Shown here one piece after another: positions 21,986 to 32,605 of a DNA stretch of 64,000 nucleotides (within the stretch, counting starts at the first letter, position 1; each line of letters opens with the position of its first letter). This DNA comes from Mauremys mutica (taxonomy: Eukaryota; Chordata; Testudines; Geoemydidae): contig NC_059089.1 of NCBI RefSeq assembly GCF_020497125.1, positions 27,918,282-27,982,281 of the forward strand. The letters are read 5' to 3'. The notes beneath the pieces were generated by a model. That model ran no database searches, was not told where the DNA came from, and saw nothing but the letters and a program-made list of their open reading frames with translations. The translations under genes were made by a program, and so were the position numbers.

Positions 21986-22896
21986 TCTGGAAGATCAATT
22001 GGAGATGCTCCCTCGCTGCAAGCCCCTCTTGACCTGGGAAGCCATGGCTAGGGGCCCTCCACACCCCTTCATGTCCTGGGCCTCCCACACAGACCTTCAG
22101 GCCAGAGTGTTGGCTTGTCACAGGCTGTACAGGCTGGCCAAGGAGCCAGTGCTCTCTCTCATGATGCAGACAGGACAATCTGTATATTTTGCTCTCAAGT
22201 TCCATTACATAGCTGAAGTTGCCTGGCTTTTTCCAGGAGAAAAAGTGCCTCCTGTGATGCCATGATGGAAACACCTGGCTAAGCAATGGCTGGAGAGGGA
22301 GGGGGGGAATGAAAGAAAGCCGCCCAACCACTCTTACTAGCTGAAAGGAAATAAAAACAACGGTTACTGTTGCCTATAAAAAGACCTGTGTAACTGCAAC
22401 CGGGCCACTCCAGAGAGAAATGGGAACTTGTTATGGTGATAAAACAAAGTTGTGCTCTTTAGTATAAAAGGTGTTAGAGAATGGGTTACAATCTGCTAAT
22501 GAAATCTAAAAGACACAGAACAGAGAGTTTATACCTCTCCCCCCAGTGGAATGGTTTGGGGGGTTTTAAGTAATATCTGATGGGAAGTTTTACCTGCTCT
22601 CAAAAGGAGAGTGAATAAGGTAGGGGGCTGGGGAGCTGATCTGAGCTTTTGGAGTGGCGCATATACAGTAGTTGTACATAGTGCATAAATTAGGACTCTG
22701 CATCCTAAATAACTATTTAACCTGCATTAGGGAGAACATGGCTATTTTAATGGGCAAAAACCAATAGATTGCAGGTTCCATCCCCTTAGCTTCTGGTGTG
22801 CTGATTTCTATCAGATTCTTCACTGGGTTATTATAATTTCCGAACAGAGAGGAGGCCAAGTTATCAGCTCCCTGGGTGCTGCACTTGAAAAGCCTG
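21986..22896. other. Unique sequence
   Basis: No gene or repeat recognised. An antisense frame of 164 codons (21837-22331) overlaps the CR1 fragment and shows no domain. Confidence 0.4.
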
Positions 22897-22904
22897 GGCT
22901 AGAA

Positions 22905-24050
22905 CCGGGGTCGGCAGCCTTTCAGCAGCGGTGTGCCGAGTCTTCACGTACACACTCCAATTTAAGGCTTCGTGTGCCGGTAATACATTTGAACGTTTTT
23001 TAGAAGGTCTCGCTATAAGCCTATAATATATAACCAAACTACTGTTATATGTAAAGTAAACAAGGTTTTCAAAATCTTTCAGAAGCTTTATTTAAAATTA
23101 AATTAAAATGCAGATCTTATTAGTTTAGTGTGATCCTTGCCTTTGCTTTTCCTTGCTGAGTTTTCCAGTGTCTGGTGGCACGTATTTGGATACTTTAAGC
23201 TGCACGCAGGCTTCTGAGTGATCAGTTGTTAACCGGCTGGAACCCCAGCAGGGCCTGCTCTACTGGTTTTGACGCCCCAAGCAGCACGCCAAATTGCCGC
23301 CGCAGACAGCGGGGACAGTCCATGTGCCGTTAGGGCGGCACGCGCATTTTTGCGGCGGCGGCAATTGGCGGCAGCTTCTGTCTTCAGCCGGAAGACAGAA
23401 GCTGCCCCTCCGTGGACAGCTGAACATAGAAGCTGCCGCCGAATTGCCACCGCCACGGAAACGCGCGTGCCGCCCTAACGGCGCAAGGACTGCCCCTGCC
23501 ATCCATGGCGGCAATTCGGCGCACTGCTTGGGGGCAAAAACACACGTACTGCCGCCCCTTCCAGATTGCCGCCCCAAGCACCTGCTTGGAATGCTGGTGC
23601 CTGGAGCCGGCCCTGAACCCCAGATCGGCAGCTGAGGTGAGTGGAGCTGGCGGCTGGTAGGGCTGAGCAGGGACGGAGGCCTGGATCCTGTCTGGCAGGG
23701 GGCCTGCGCTGGAACTCCAACCGGAAGCAAGGTGAGTCGGGCTGCGGCGGGGACCCGGCTGGCAAGGGGCCAGCAGCCAGAACCCCAGAGCGGGGGCTGA
23801 GCGTCTCCGCCCACCCAGCTCTGGGGTTTCAGCCGCTGGCTCCTGGCAGCTGGGCTCACAGCCCGCTGCCAGCCTGGGGCTCCTTCCCCCAGGACAGCAG
23901 CGGGTGCTGAGTGAGACCCCAGCTGGCAAGGGGTCAGTAGTGGGAACCCCAGAGCGGTGGTGGGCAGAGCGGCTCAGCCCGCCCTGCATGCCAACAAAAA
24001 TTGGCTCGCGTGCCACCTTTGGCACGTGTGCCATAGGTTGCCGACCCCTG
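22905..24050. mobile_element. hAT-type non-autonomous element, 1146 bp, with nested insertion
   Basis: Left end ccggggtcggcagcc and right end ggttgccgacccctg are inverted repeats. Flanking 8-mers ggctagaa (22897-22904) and ggctagat (24051-24058) match at 7 of 8. The left part carries 'ggtgtgccgagtcttcacg' and an AT-rich block; the right part is GC-rich and ends 'gcacgtgtgccataggttgc'. A second hAT element lies inside at 23249-23615. No transposase frame is visible; the GC-rich part has long but domainless frames on both strands. A short deletion copy of the same family is at 32027-32096. Confidence 0.82.
23249..23615. mobile_element. hAT-type MITE, 367 bp (cagggccggc family), nested in another hAT element
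   Basis: Starts cagggcctgctctactgg and ends cctggagccggccctg. An identical 8-bp duplication, aaccccag, flanks it at 23241-23248 and 23616-23623. The interior is very GC-rich with long inverted repeats, for example 'gcagcttctgtcttcagc' against 'gaagacagaagctgcc' at about 23370-23408. It shares ends and 'ccgccccaagcacctgctt' with copies at 28158-28269 and 50210-50499. Nesting shows it moved after the host element. Confidence 0.88.
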
Positions 24051-24058
24051 GGCTAGAT

Positions 24059-24797
24059 CATCACAATAGTTCTTACGAAGGGAATATTCCTCTTTCCGGA
24101 GGAATCGGAAGTGCAGGTCAGTTCCAGTGATGGGCCTTTGCGGTTCCACTCAGGCTCGTGGGCTTGGGTTTGAAACCTTTGAAGAGCACAAATTAAATGT
24201 GTTTGGTGGGTGTTGTGCTAATCACAAAACCACCTTGTGGGCTGTGCAATGCGAGGCAGCGCAGTGCTGCAGGGAAGCTCAGGGCTGGGGCAGCATGACA
24301 TACTGCAAGGAAACCCAGATGCACGAAGAGCTGTGCATTCCTGGCAGCAGGATGAGTGCAGGGAGAGGCCCGTGTCCGTGACTCAGTGGCGGGGGATGAG
24401 GAAGATGGAACGACACTGCGTTCCCGCTCCCCCTGACTCTGAGGCGAGCAGGCTGGAGCCACTGGAATGCGCCCCAGCAGCAGGCAGGCAGTCCTGTCTG
24501 TCCAGGAACCAAGGCGGCGTCACTCAGCACTTGCAGATCAGAGTAGGAAAAGGTGAAAGTGAATGAGGCATTTCTGATTCAGGGCCACTCGCCGGTGACC
24601 ATGTGTCAGCGACTGACAACGAAAATATTATTGGGGAACAATTCTGACAGATATTTTTGGTGCTTGTGCAGGGCTACCGTCGATGGCTGTTTTCACCCAC
24701 CCAGCCTGAGCTGGCTCTGAACTGGTGAGCTACAGGCCATTGATACTTTATAGCATTCAGGGATTTCTTTCTAAGTTTGGCAGTGACATAGAAACCA
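24059..24797. other. Unique sequence
   Basis: No gene or repeat recognised; GC-rich with overlapping frames of about 80-110 codons in both directions. Confidence 0.4.
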
Positions 24798-24985
24798 GCC
24801 TAGTCCAGTGGGTCGGGCACTGCACTGCACTGCACTGGGAGCCAGGAGCTCTAGGTTCTAATCCCAGATCTGACCTGCTGTATGTCCTTGAGCCTACACA
24901 GGGCAGGAACTGCCTCTCCCGCTGTGTTTATACAGGGCCCTGAACAATGAGGCTGGGTCTCCTGGGGACACTGGAACACACAGAA
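24798..24985 (+). repeat. MIR-like SINE with L2-type tail
   Basis: 'agcctagtccagtgggtcgg', 'gagccaggagctctaggttc' and 'taatcccagatctgacctgc' keep the tRNA-derived head, including the B-box-like 'ggttctaatcc'. It passes into 'cagggcaggaactgcctc' and 'gtttatacagggccctgaac', an L2-type tail. A local 'tgcac' triplication (about 24820-24836) is an internal expansion. Confidence 0.65.
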
Positions 24986-25946
24986 TTAATACAATAGGAA
25001 CCCACTGTCTGAGCAAAACCCGGAAATATCAGTGTTGCCCAAACTCTGTTAAATGACCTGAGAAGCCATTTCTTTCCCTGCCCCAGCGCATTATTTGTCA
25101 AGGTAAAGTTTCTTCCAGGTGAATTTGCCACAGAAGGAGAAAGATGGACCTGGCCTTGGTGCTGAGAGAGGCAAACCTGATCATGGCAATTAAACAGGCA
25201 CACAAGATGGAAAAGCAGTGGGCTTCCCTGTGAGAAGGGGTTAAATTGCCATGGAAACAACCATGCATTATTTACATGGCCTAATGAATAAAACATTTAA
25301 GTAGTAGGCTAATAAATTTCAGAACACAAAGCAAAGTAAGCTATGATTTAAATATATGCCTCTGATGAATATAACTTGAGTTATAGTGCTGAAGCAGTGG
25401 GAGACCAGCTCAGTTTTACACCCTCATCTCCCTAACATGAAGGTATATCTTCTTTTTTAATAAATGTATTTTCCAACGAGCACACAAAATGGCATGAAAT
25501 TCTCTCTTGTCAGGCATCCTGAAGCCTTTTCTAATAGCTTTTCTTGTGAATTTCTGTTGAGATAGGAATGCTTTTGTATTTTTTCCTGCACATTATGCCA
25601 GATTTCAGAGCCGGATAACATTAGCAATCAATTTGTTATACTGTTAGCAGAACATATGTTGGAAGGTTCCAAACAGACCCAAACTGAAAGATGTGTTGTG
25701 TATACGTGTGATCCATATGGCTGAACGTGCAGAATTCCTGTGTTTTCTGTATGCAGTATATTGCTGCGTTCAGGCTCCATACCAAATAGAATTTAGGGAC
25801 TGGTTGTTATCGGATCAATTCACAGGAGCTTATGTCAATGACATCTTTATTTGCAGTGGATGTGAAGTGGATTTTCTGGGTTTGGGATTTTTGTTTGTTT
25901 GTTTGCTTTGTACACACAGTATAAAATCGGTTGTGAGAAATCCTGC
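24986..25946. other. Unique AT-rich sequence, CNE-like
   Basis: The block from about 25290 to 25700 is AT-rich and has no recognisable repeat. It contains motifs such as 'ttagcaatcaatttg' and 'cttttctaatagctttt'. A short (GTTT)n run lies at 25889-25905. This may be conserved non-coding DNA; alignment is needed. Confidence 0.35.
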
Positions 25947-26014
25947 GGTGAAATCCTGGCCCTACCAAATCAATGGCAGTTTGTCACGGATGTCAATGGA
26001 ACCAGGAGTTCACC
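25947..26014. mobile_element. Palindromic MITE-like repeat, 68 bp (ggtgaaatcctggcc family)
   Basis: Left end 'cggtgaaatcctggccc' is mirrored by 'ggaaccaggagttcacc' at the right, with 'tcaatgg' repeats near the centre. A one-armed relative is at 6649-6684. Confidence 0.6.
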
Positions 26015-28149
26015 TGGGGTCCTGCTCTGCATTCGATGGAAGGGGTGTGTGTCAGGTACAGCATACTGACCCTCAGGCCAGTCCGGGGGCACTCTGCTTG
26101 CCAGGAGCTGTGCACTCATCTCTCGGAGCCTAGGGTTTTTGTTGTTTTGGGGGGGACTAATGGGACAATCCCATCCAAGCAGTGCACAGTGTGGGAATAG
26201 TGGAGTGGATTCCTGGGCTCCAATGGCATGTGAAGGGTACCCCAACACATGGCCCTGAGCCCCTCTCTTCTCTGCTGCTCTCTGCTTAGCTGGTTCCCGG
26301 ATCGGAGGGTTTGAATCTTATAGCAAATCACTCTGCACATTAAAGGGGCTGAACTGAGCCAGCTTTGCTGGAGTTGGAAGCCAGAATTCTGAAGCCCCTG
26401 ATCCTGAGCTGTCCCAGGCTGGTTTGGGTGTGAACTGCTGGCCCCTGCCGTCTGTGCCCAACCTGTACCGGTGCTCCTGGAGCTCCGAGGCCAGCCCTAG
26501 GATGGGAACTGGCCAAGGCCACGCAAATGGAACATACTAAATAGTTAGGAAACAAACGATGAACGAATTCTATTTTTGCGGCACACACAGGCTATACAAG
26601 CCTTTTACAGTGCAGCCCAACTTCCGGGTTACATGGAACCAGTCCCAGTCCTGCTGCTTCACTCCACTTGTCGCAATACCCAGCACGGGCTTCCCCGGAT
26701 GGCCTGGGGATTAAGGTTGAAGCATGTGATGAGGGGGGCCCACCCCCATCCTCAGGCAGGCGGGACAGTTTAATATCCACACCACTCCCTGCCCATGGAC
26801 AGGTGGAACTCTGCAGCGGCTGTGTTCTATCAATTCAGGTAGCAGCTTGCTGGCCGCAGAGATAGATGGAACAACAGCTGGTGCATCTGAAAGAGACCAG
26901 GACAGTGAAATAGCTGAGCCCACACAGGTCACTTGTCAATGGCCAACTTGAAGGCAGGGTGTTCAGTGAAAAAACACTTTTCAGTGGCCCTCCAACACTC
27001 ACTGACCCTGGAACTCTTCCTGGGGCATTTACTTCAGTGCTCACCTGGCCTTCCAGATACCTGGACCATTCACCTTAGCAACATGGCATTAGACATTCCT
27101 GCTCACTTTACCCTTCAACATGAAAAAAATCTGGGTTTTTATGCTATCAACTTCACTCTGGCCAGTTAATTAACTCCTCTAATATGGCTATCAGCAATCT
27201 CGCCTCCTCTGCCATCCTTGTAGCGATCATTAAGTCATCCATTTAAGCCATCGCTGGGGGCTGCCTTCTCTTACCAGGCTCTCTCTACAGCGCGCCAGCC
27301 ACACTGATTGGTTACTCATGCAAATACAGTCACTGGTACCATACAGTCTAATACGGTTCTTTCCCTTTTTTAAGGTTTAGCTTTTCTAGTCTACTGCTGT
27401 GGAGCTAGCAGCAGTTAGTGCAGCCGTGGTGAAGCAAGTCTCCCACAAAGGAACGGTTTCTAGAACTAACTAGCTAGCACATAACCAGTTATCCACAGCA
27501 GTAGCAGTGGCTTTGCAGTTCTGATGCTCCTAGCTATTCTTGCTAGGACTGGTACTCAGGCAGGTCAGGGATTCCTGCCACACCCAGCTTTTTGGCTCTG
27601 GAAAGTCTGAAGCTGATTGAATGCAAGAAAAAAAAAGGTGTCTATAAATGCTTGCTAGGATTCTGAAACTGCATTTGGGGCTATTTCTGCTTAGATTACC
27701 AGGGTGCACATCTACCACAAACACGTGTTACGCTCGAATGCCAAAATATTTACTGCAAGTGTATTTTGAACTATATATTTCATTACAAAAAATGCAACTC
27801 TTGGTGCAGACAGTTATTCATTGGAGAAGTCCTGGAGTTTAACAAATGGGTAAAATTGCAGGAGTGCATGAGCTGTGTATGGACAATTTGAAAAACTGGG
27901 TGCGGGGGAGGATGAATTTCCTGGACTAAATGACTTGTTGAGAGTTATCGACTCAGCAGGAATCACGACCATGGGGAACATTTTCAGAAAGCCCTGGAAT
28001 GGGCTCCAGGGGAAGGAGCGAGAGAACAGGACCTTTTCATTCTGGGCCACCTCAAATTTCAAACACTGGAAAACAATTTGTTTGTACCAAAGAGCTTCAG
28101 AAATGTTAGAGGCCAAAGGAGCCCAGAACCTAACAAGTGCAGAAACCCA
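26015..28149. other. Unique sequence
   Basis: No gene or known repeat recognised. A 13-bp perfect inverted repeat brackets 27391-27504. Open frames up to 117 codons show no domain. Confidence 0.4.
27391..27504. repeat. Isolated 13-bp inverted repeat with 88-bp spacer
   Basis: ctactgctgtgga at 27391-27403 is the exact reverse complement of tccacagcagtag at 27492-27504. No target duplication is evident and the family is not recognised. It may be an unrecognised MITE or chance. Confidence 0.35.
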
Positions 28150-28157
28150 CCAGGCTC

Positions 28158-28269
28158 CAGGGCCGGCTCTAGGTTTTTTGCTGCCCCAAGCAAAAAAGAA
28201 AAAAAAGGTGGCTGGATGCCACCCCTGAAATTGTGCTGCTTGGTTTGCTGGTGCCTAGAGCCGGCCCTG
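28158..28269. mobile_element. hAT-type MITE, 112 bp (cagggccggc family), perfect target duplication
   Basis: Starts cagggccggctctaggtttt and ends tgcctagagccggccctg, with 15-base or longer inverted repeats. An identical 8-bp duplication, ccaggctc, lies at 28150-28157 and 28270-28277. An internal A-rich run follows 'gccccaagc'. It is the shortest of three family members in the window and looks the least decayed at its ends. Confidence 0.9.
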
Positions 28270-28277
28270 CCAGGCTC

Positions 28278-29361
28278 TCAGTGACTCGTGTGACAGCCCA
28301 GAGCTCAGCTTCCTTCCACACGGCTCAGCACTGTTTCTGAATTGCCTTTTATCAATATTTGCAGCTGGCTGTTCAAACAGGGCACACGGGGTAGGCAGTG
28401 CAGCACTGCACTGATGGGCAAGTCTCCAGTGACTCTGTGCTTCAAATACTTTGCCCCCCCTCTTTGGTATGGGGCCGGGCCGGAGGCAGGCAAGGACGGG
28501 TCGGCTCATTAGATTGCCAGCACTTTCTGCTTTTAGCCAGTGTGGAAGTGCTATGGACACAGCCTGAGCTGTGAGATTGTGTTAATTCACCTGCTCAGCT
28601 ACCATTCAAGCCCAGAAAAATGGACTCAATAGTGCTACCATTTGGTGGCCCCTATGAGGTGGCCGGGGGCCATTGGCTCCATGAGCTGTTACGTTTATAG
28701 CCCCCCAGGTGCCTCAGACTACCCCGACAGCCTACCAGAAGCCAGCGCAGTGCGCCCCTGTACAGCAGGCCGGGGCTTCAGGGGCCTGGCGCCGTCTCTC
28801 CCAAACCCCATTGGAACTGGGCTTGCAGGGGGCAGAAGCCCCTTTTCTGGGGTGAAGCAGGCTTGGCAGGCTGCATCATTTCTTGTCTGGATCGCGGGGG
28901 AAGCACGCGTCTCTCAGTGCCCTGCCTTGGGTGAGGCCTCCCTGAGACGCCTGCTCTAGGACCATATGGAAATTCACGTTCATCTCCCCCAAACATACTG
29001 TTGTAAACCAGCCTAGCACATGGGTCCCATCATGCATTGATCCACCTGGGTCCACGGCAGCATGGTGACCTGGACCAGGTGGTGGTGGATTCTTGCCTGG
29101 CTGATGTGTTGGCCTCATACCCTCAGGGAACAACCCTGCCCAGAGTCAAAACATACCAGCCCGATCCCACCTGCTCTGGAGGATTTAAAATAGAAGAGAT
29201 ACCAGTGGCCAAGCCTGCACTTTCTCCCCTCCCTTCCCATTAATACCACCACAAATTAAATGACACTAATGCAAATGTTCAGAGCGGAGTGTGGAATGTT
29301 GCTGCCTGCATAATGGCCGTCATGTCTGCCTGCGTCCTGTCACTCTACTCCAGGTAATTAA
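28278..29361. other. Unique sequence, GC-rich 28640-28960
   Basis: No repeat or gene recognised. Overlapping frames on both strands (up to 105 codons) in the GC-rich part show no domain. Confidence 0.4.
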
Positions 29362-29427
29362 TTACCCTGTAAAGTGCTTTGAGATACAGTGTATGAAAAA
29401 TGTTACATAAAAAAGCCAATACAATAG
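29362..29427 (+). repeat. SINE 3' tail fragment (MIR/CORE-like)
   Basis: 'cctgtaaagtgctttgaga' followed by 'tgtatgaaaaatgttacat' and 'aaaaaagccaatacaa' resembles the 3' end of amniote CORE-SINEs ('taaagtgctttgagat...gaaaagtgctatataag'). Confidence 0.5.
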
Positions 29428-29921
29428 AGCTGTTGGTATTTAAAGTGGCAAAACCCAAGATAGGAAGACTGTTGACAAAACATTTTTAGCCACTACTTAA
29501 ATTAGAAAGGTCCATCAATGAAAATTCAAGTAATTCATTACCCCTTACTACTGAAGCATTATATTTAAGGTACATACATACACAGGCCAGAATAATAATT
29601 TCCATATGAACTAGTTATTTATAACTACTGACAGGGGGAATTATGTGAAATAAACATAATTTATAGTTGTTCCAGGAAAAGCCATCAAAATGAAAACTAA
29701 TAAGGATTTCTTTCAGCTAAAAAGGTGTCAATTTGCTAGAAACCAATGGGCAATGTTAATGCATCTGACAGAATTATTAATATATTTTCAAACAATGTAA
29801 TTGTTTATAAGCAGTCCTCCTTGCTCGGGCAGGGACTGATGGGGTGATTCAATGATAGAAAATGCTGAGGGCTTGATTTATTTGGTGGTATGTTTTTTCT
29901 TCCAATTGGGAACTCTTATTT

Positions 29922-29955
29922 TTAAAACAAAAACAAACAAACAAACACAAACACA
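29922..29955. repeat. (AAAC)n microsatellite
   Basis: Imperfect tandem 'aaac' units. Confidence 0.8.
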
Positions 29956-31382
29956 TTTTAAAGAGAACTTGATACCAAGTAAGACTAGACAGTAAGTTAA
30001 GCTGCTCCCCGTTTTCCAGTTCTGGACCAGCACAGCTCTGCTGATGCACCTCAATCCCCCCACAGTACTTGCTATTCCCATCCCAAGAAGAGATTTCCAG
30101 CTGTGCTGAGTGGTTTCGTGTTATGGGTTAGCATCCAGCATGGCTGAAGACAAAAACTCATTTACTCTTGGGACCCAAGTAGGAGGTAATCTTAAGTGTT
30201 AAGCTGAAGGCCAGTGCACTGCCCCAGAGGCCCCTGGATGGGATAACATTTTTTAATTTGGAATTTTACACAACATGCTGAATTGCCATTGCAAGTCACA
30301 GCTGGTTATTGCTAGATTTTAATGGTTACAGTATTGCATGGTTTGCATTCAGATTCTCCCCCACAATTACCAGTTTTGTATCTGAATTGATGGAATTGTC
30401 CTCTTGGAAAATTCCCTTTTTTATTGGCACACATTTTATTTCCTGCAGGAATTATGCTTTCCACATAATCATTTGCACTGTACAGCATGTAAATAAATAC
30501 TGGGACCAGTCCCCACAGAGGATGCACCAACATACTACACACTAACGAGCTGTGCAAAAAACATAAGCAAATTAGTAGCAGCAGAAAGGGCACCGGAAAG
30601 AGATCTGTGTGGGAATGGAGAACATTTAGAACAGTCATCACAGCAGTAACTGCAGGAGGTTAGAATGACTCATTTTCCTTTCTTCTTGACTGTTCACCAA
30701 GTCGCTGTAGCTTTCCAGTGACACAGAGTGTCTGTGCCAGTGTTTACTAATGGAACTTTAAGGCTTTCCAAGGCCTTTCATTTGCTCTTTCAGCAATTCC
30801 AGAGATCGCTCACCTGCGTTTCATGGCACTTAGTATCACGCAGCTTGAGAGAGCTGTTCCTAATGCTAGAGAGATGCAGGCAAGGCAGGAGCCCTCACAA
30901 CAACATGGTGGTGGTAACGTCGTTGTCAGACAGTCTCTTGTATATAATCGTAGGTTTTGCTGAAATAGCTCAGCTGATCTACTCAAAGGGAGCAAACAGA
31001 GGACTTGGACCTGCTGGGGCCTATGTTGGGTTTTGTACTTTTTTCTGCAACCCTCAAAGGCATTCACCGGCACATAAAGCAAAGTGTGAGGAGGCAGCCC
31101 CCTACTCTGCTCCAAGGAGAGAGGCGACCGCTCTCTGAGAAGGGAGACAAGCATGAACTTAGGTCACAGCAGGTAACAGGGGAAACTATTTTTGCCCACT
31201 TGGTTTCCAGCTCTCCTTGTAACTTGTTCATCTGCTCACATATGTTTTCTCTGACGTGGAACCCTAAATAAAATGTATGGATTATTAAAGCTCATCAATT
31301 TGCCTTTAATAGTCCAGTTGCCGTGGTTCCTCTCTCGAAGCTTTGGGCTATCGGTTTCCCTGCAGAATTTTGTATTCCAGCT

Positions 31383-31409
31383 TCTTTCTTTCTTTCTTTC
31401 TTTCTTTCT
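31383..31409. repeat. (TTTC)n microsatellite
   Basis: Seven near-perfect 'tttc' units in a pyrimidine-pure tract. Confidence 0.9.
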
Positions 31410-32026
31410 AAGCACAGTCTCTGAAGGACATTTTGCATTTGAGAGAATTTTATTGTAAGGGAACTTTGATATTCCTGTGGGTTCAGTGTCAGTCCTCAGG
31501 AAACCATCGTTGTAGATGGGTTTATTTTGCTCTTCTCGTTACTGTCCAGGACAATAGCATGAACACATTGTGAGCTTGCCGGCTGCTCTCTTGTGGTCCC
31601 ATTAGCTTCTTCTTGCAAGTGCTGCTATTTTCATTAAGAGTCTGATGTGATGAATCATCTGATGATGTAGTAATTGCAACTCAAGGGCCCGATCCTGCTC
31701 AGATTGGCTTCAGTCTCAGCACAGTCAATCCCTGAGTGCCTGATAAAATCCCATCCCTTGGCAGGAGGCATGTTGTGCTGTCCGTGGGATGTCTGAGCAT
31801 TTGCTGGGCAGAAGAGAAGGCCCAGCCCTTTTGTTAACCACACCAGCACTCAAGCTCAGTCTGAGTTTGCTCAGTCTTCTGCAATATCTAATTCATACTG
31901 GGCATGCTCAGAGGCCAGGTCAGTATTAGCATATAGTCACATATCATAGCACTCCAGTCTAGTGCCTCTGATTCATTCAGGTCTTTTAGACAGTTCTGGT
32001 CCAGCCATTTCAGGGACCACTTAATA

Positions 32027-32096
32027 CAGCGGTCGGCAACCTTTCAGAAGTGGTGTGCCGAGTCTTCATTTATTCACTCTGATTTGCCTACCCCTG
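32027..32096. mobile_element. Internally deleted hAT copy, 70 bp (gggtcggcarcc family)
   Basis: The left end 'cagcggtcggcaacctttca' and the following 'gtggtgtgccgagtcttca' match the left end of the 1.1-kb element at 22905-24050. The right end 'cctacccctg' is a decayed form of its right terminus. Flanking 8-mers acttaata (32019-32026) and acttagaa (32097-32104) match at 6 of 8. Almost all the interior is lost. Confidence 0.7.
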
Positions 32097-32104
32097 ACTT
32101 AGAA

Positions 32105-32605
32105 GATAGTGCAAGGTCACTGGCTGCTGTTCTACATCCTCTCTGGTGTCCAGGGAGCACGGTCTGAAAACACGAGCACATGTTTTCTGTCTGAGCATGA
32201 TTCCAAGGCTAGCGTTCCATAGAACATGACATCGGTCCATTTGCAGCCCAGCCTTTGTGTGCAGGGCTTCTGTCCTTCTGAATCAAACGATGGCAAACCC
32301 CCGAGGGACGTGATTGCTGCCTCTTGACAATCTGCTCTGAAAAATCACAGCCAGCCCTAGTGATGCAGGCGCTTCCCTTACAAACGATTATTTTACCAAC
32401 ACTACTGAAACCCAGCTCTCTCCTCCTTCGGTGATGCTCATGTTCTGCCTTTGGAACCTTTAGCTGATGTCAACTGGGCTCTGGCAACCAGTTGCATGTT
32501 CCCTTGGGAATGGGCTGAATGTGAGAAGATGGAGCCTCCTTATCCACCATTGATAGATCACAAATTAGGGCTAAAATATTAATAAATTTTCATGCGGTTT
32601 GGTCT
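32105..32605. other. Unique sequence
   Basis: Nothing recognised. The last part may be 5' remnants of the L2 element that follows. Confidence 0.35.

Larger units (their letters stand above)
29428..32018. other. Unique sequence with AT-rich CNE-like block and microsatellites
   Basis: From about 29440 to 29850 the sequence is AT-rich and repeat-free, with cores such as 'gaattattaatatatt' and 'taattcattacc'. (AAAC)n lies at 29922-29955 and (TTTC)n at 31383-31409. Frames of 109-136 codons near 30312-31154 on both strands have no domain. No gene recognised. Confidence 0.4.

Noticed and set aside
21837..22331. 164-codon antisense open frame
   Set aside because: It runs through a CR1 fragment and shows no protein family features.
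23260..24034. Open frames of 199 and 216 codons on the minus strand
   Set aside because: They lie inside the nested hAT elements, whose GC-rich inverted repeats lack stop codons by composition; no transposase motif is seen.
25360..25400. Second hammerhead-like motif (CTGATGAA plus 6-bp hairpin)
   Set aside because: GAAA does not follow stem II and no stem III or cleavage site is visible; no surrounding retroelement.
30312..31154. Overlapping frames of 109, 114 and 136 codons
   Set aside because: No domain, both strands, no splice context.
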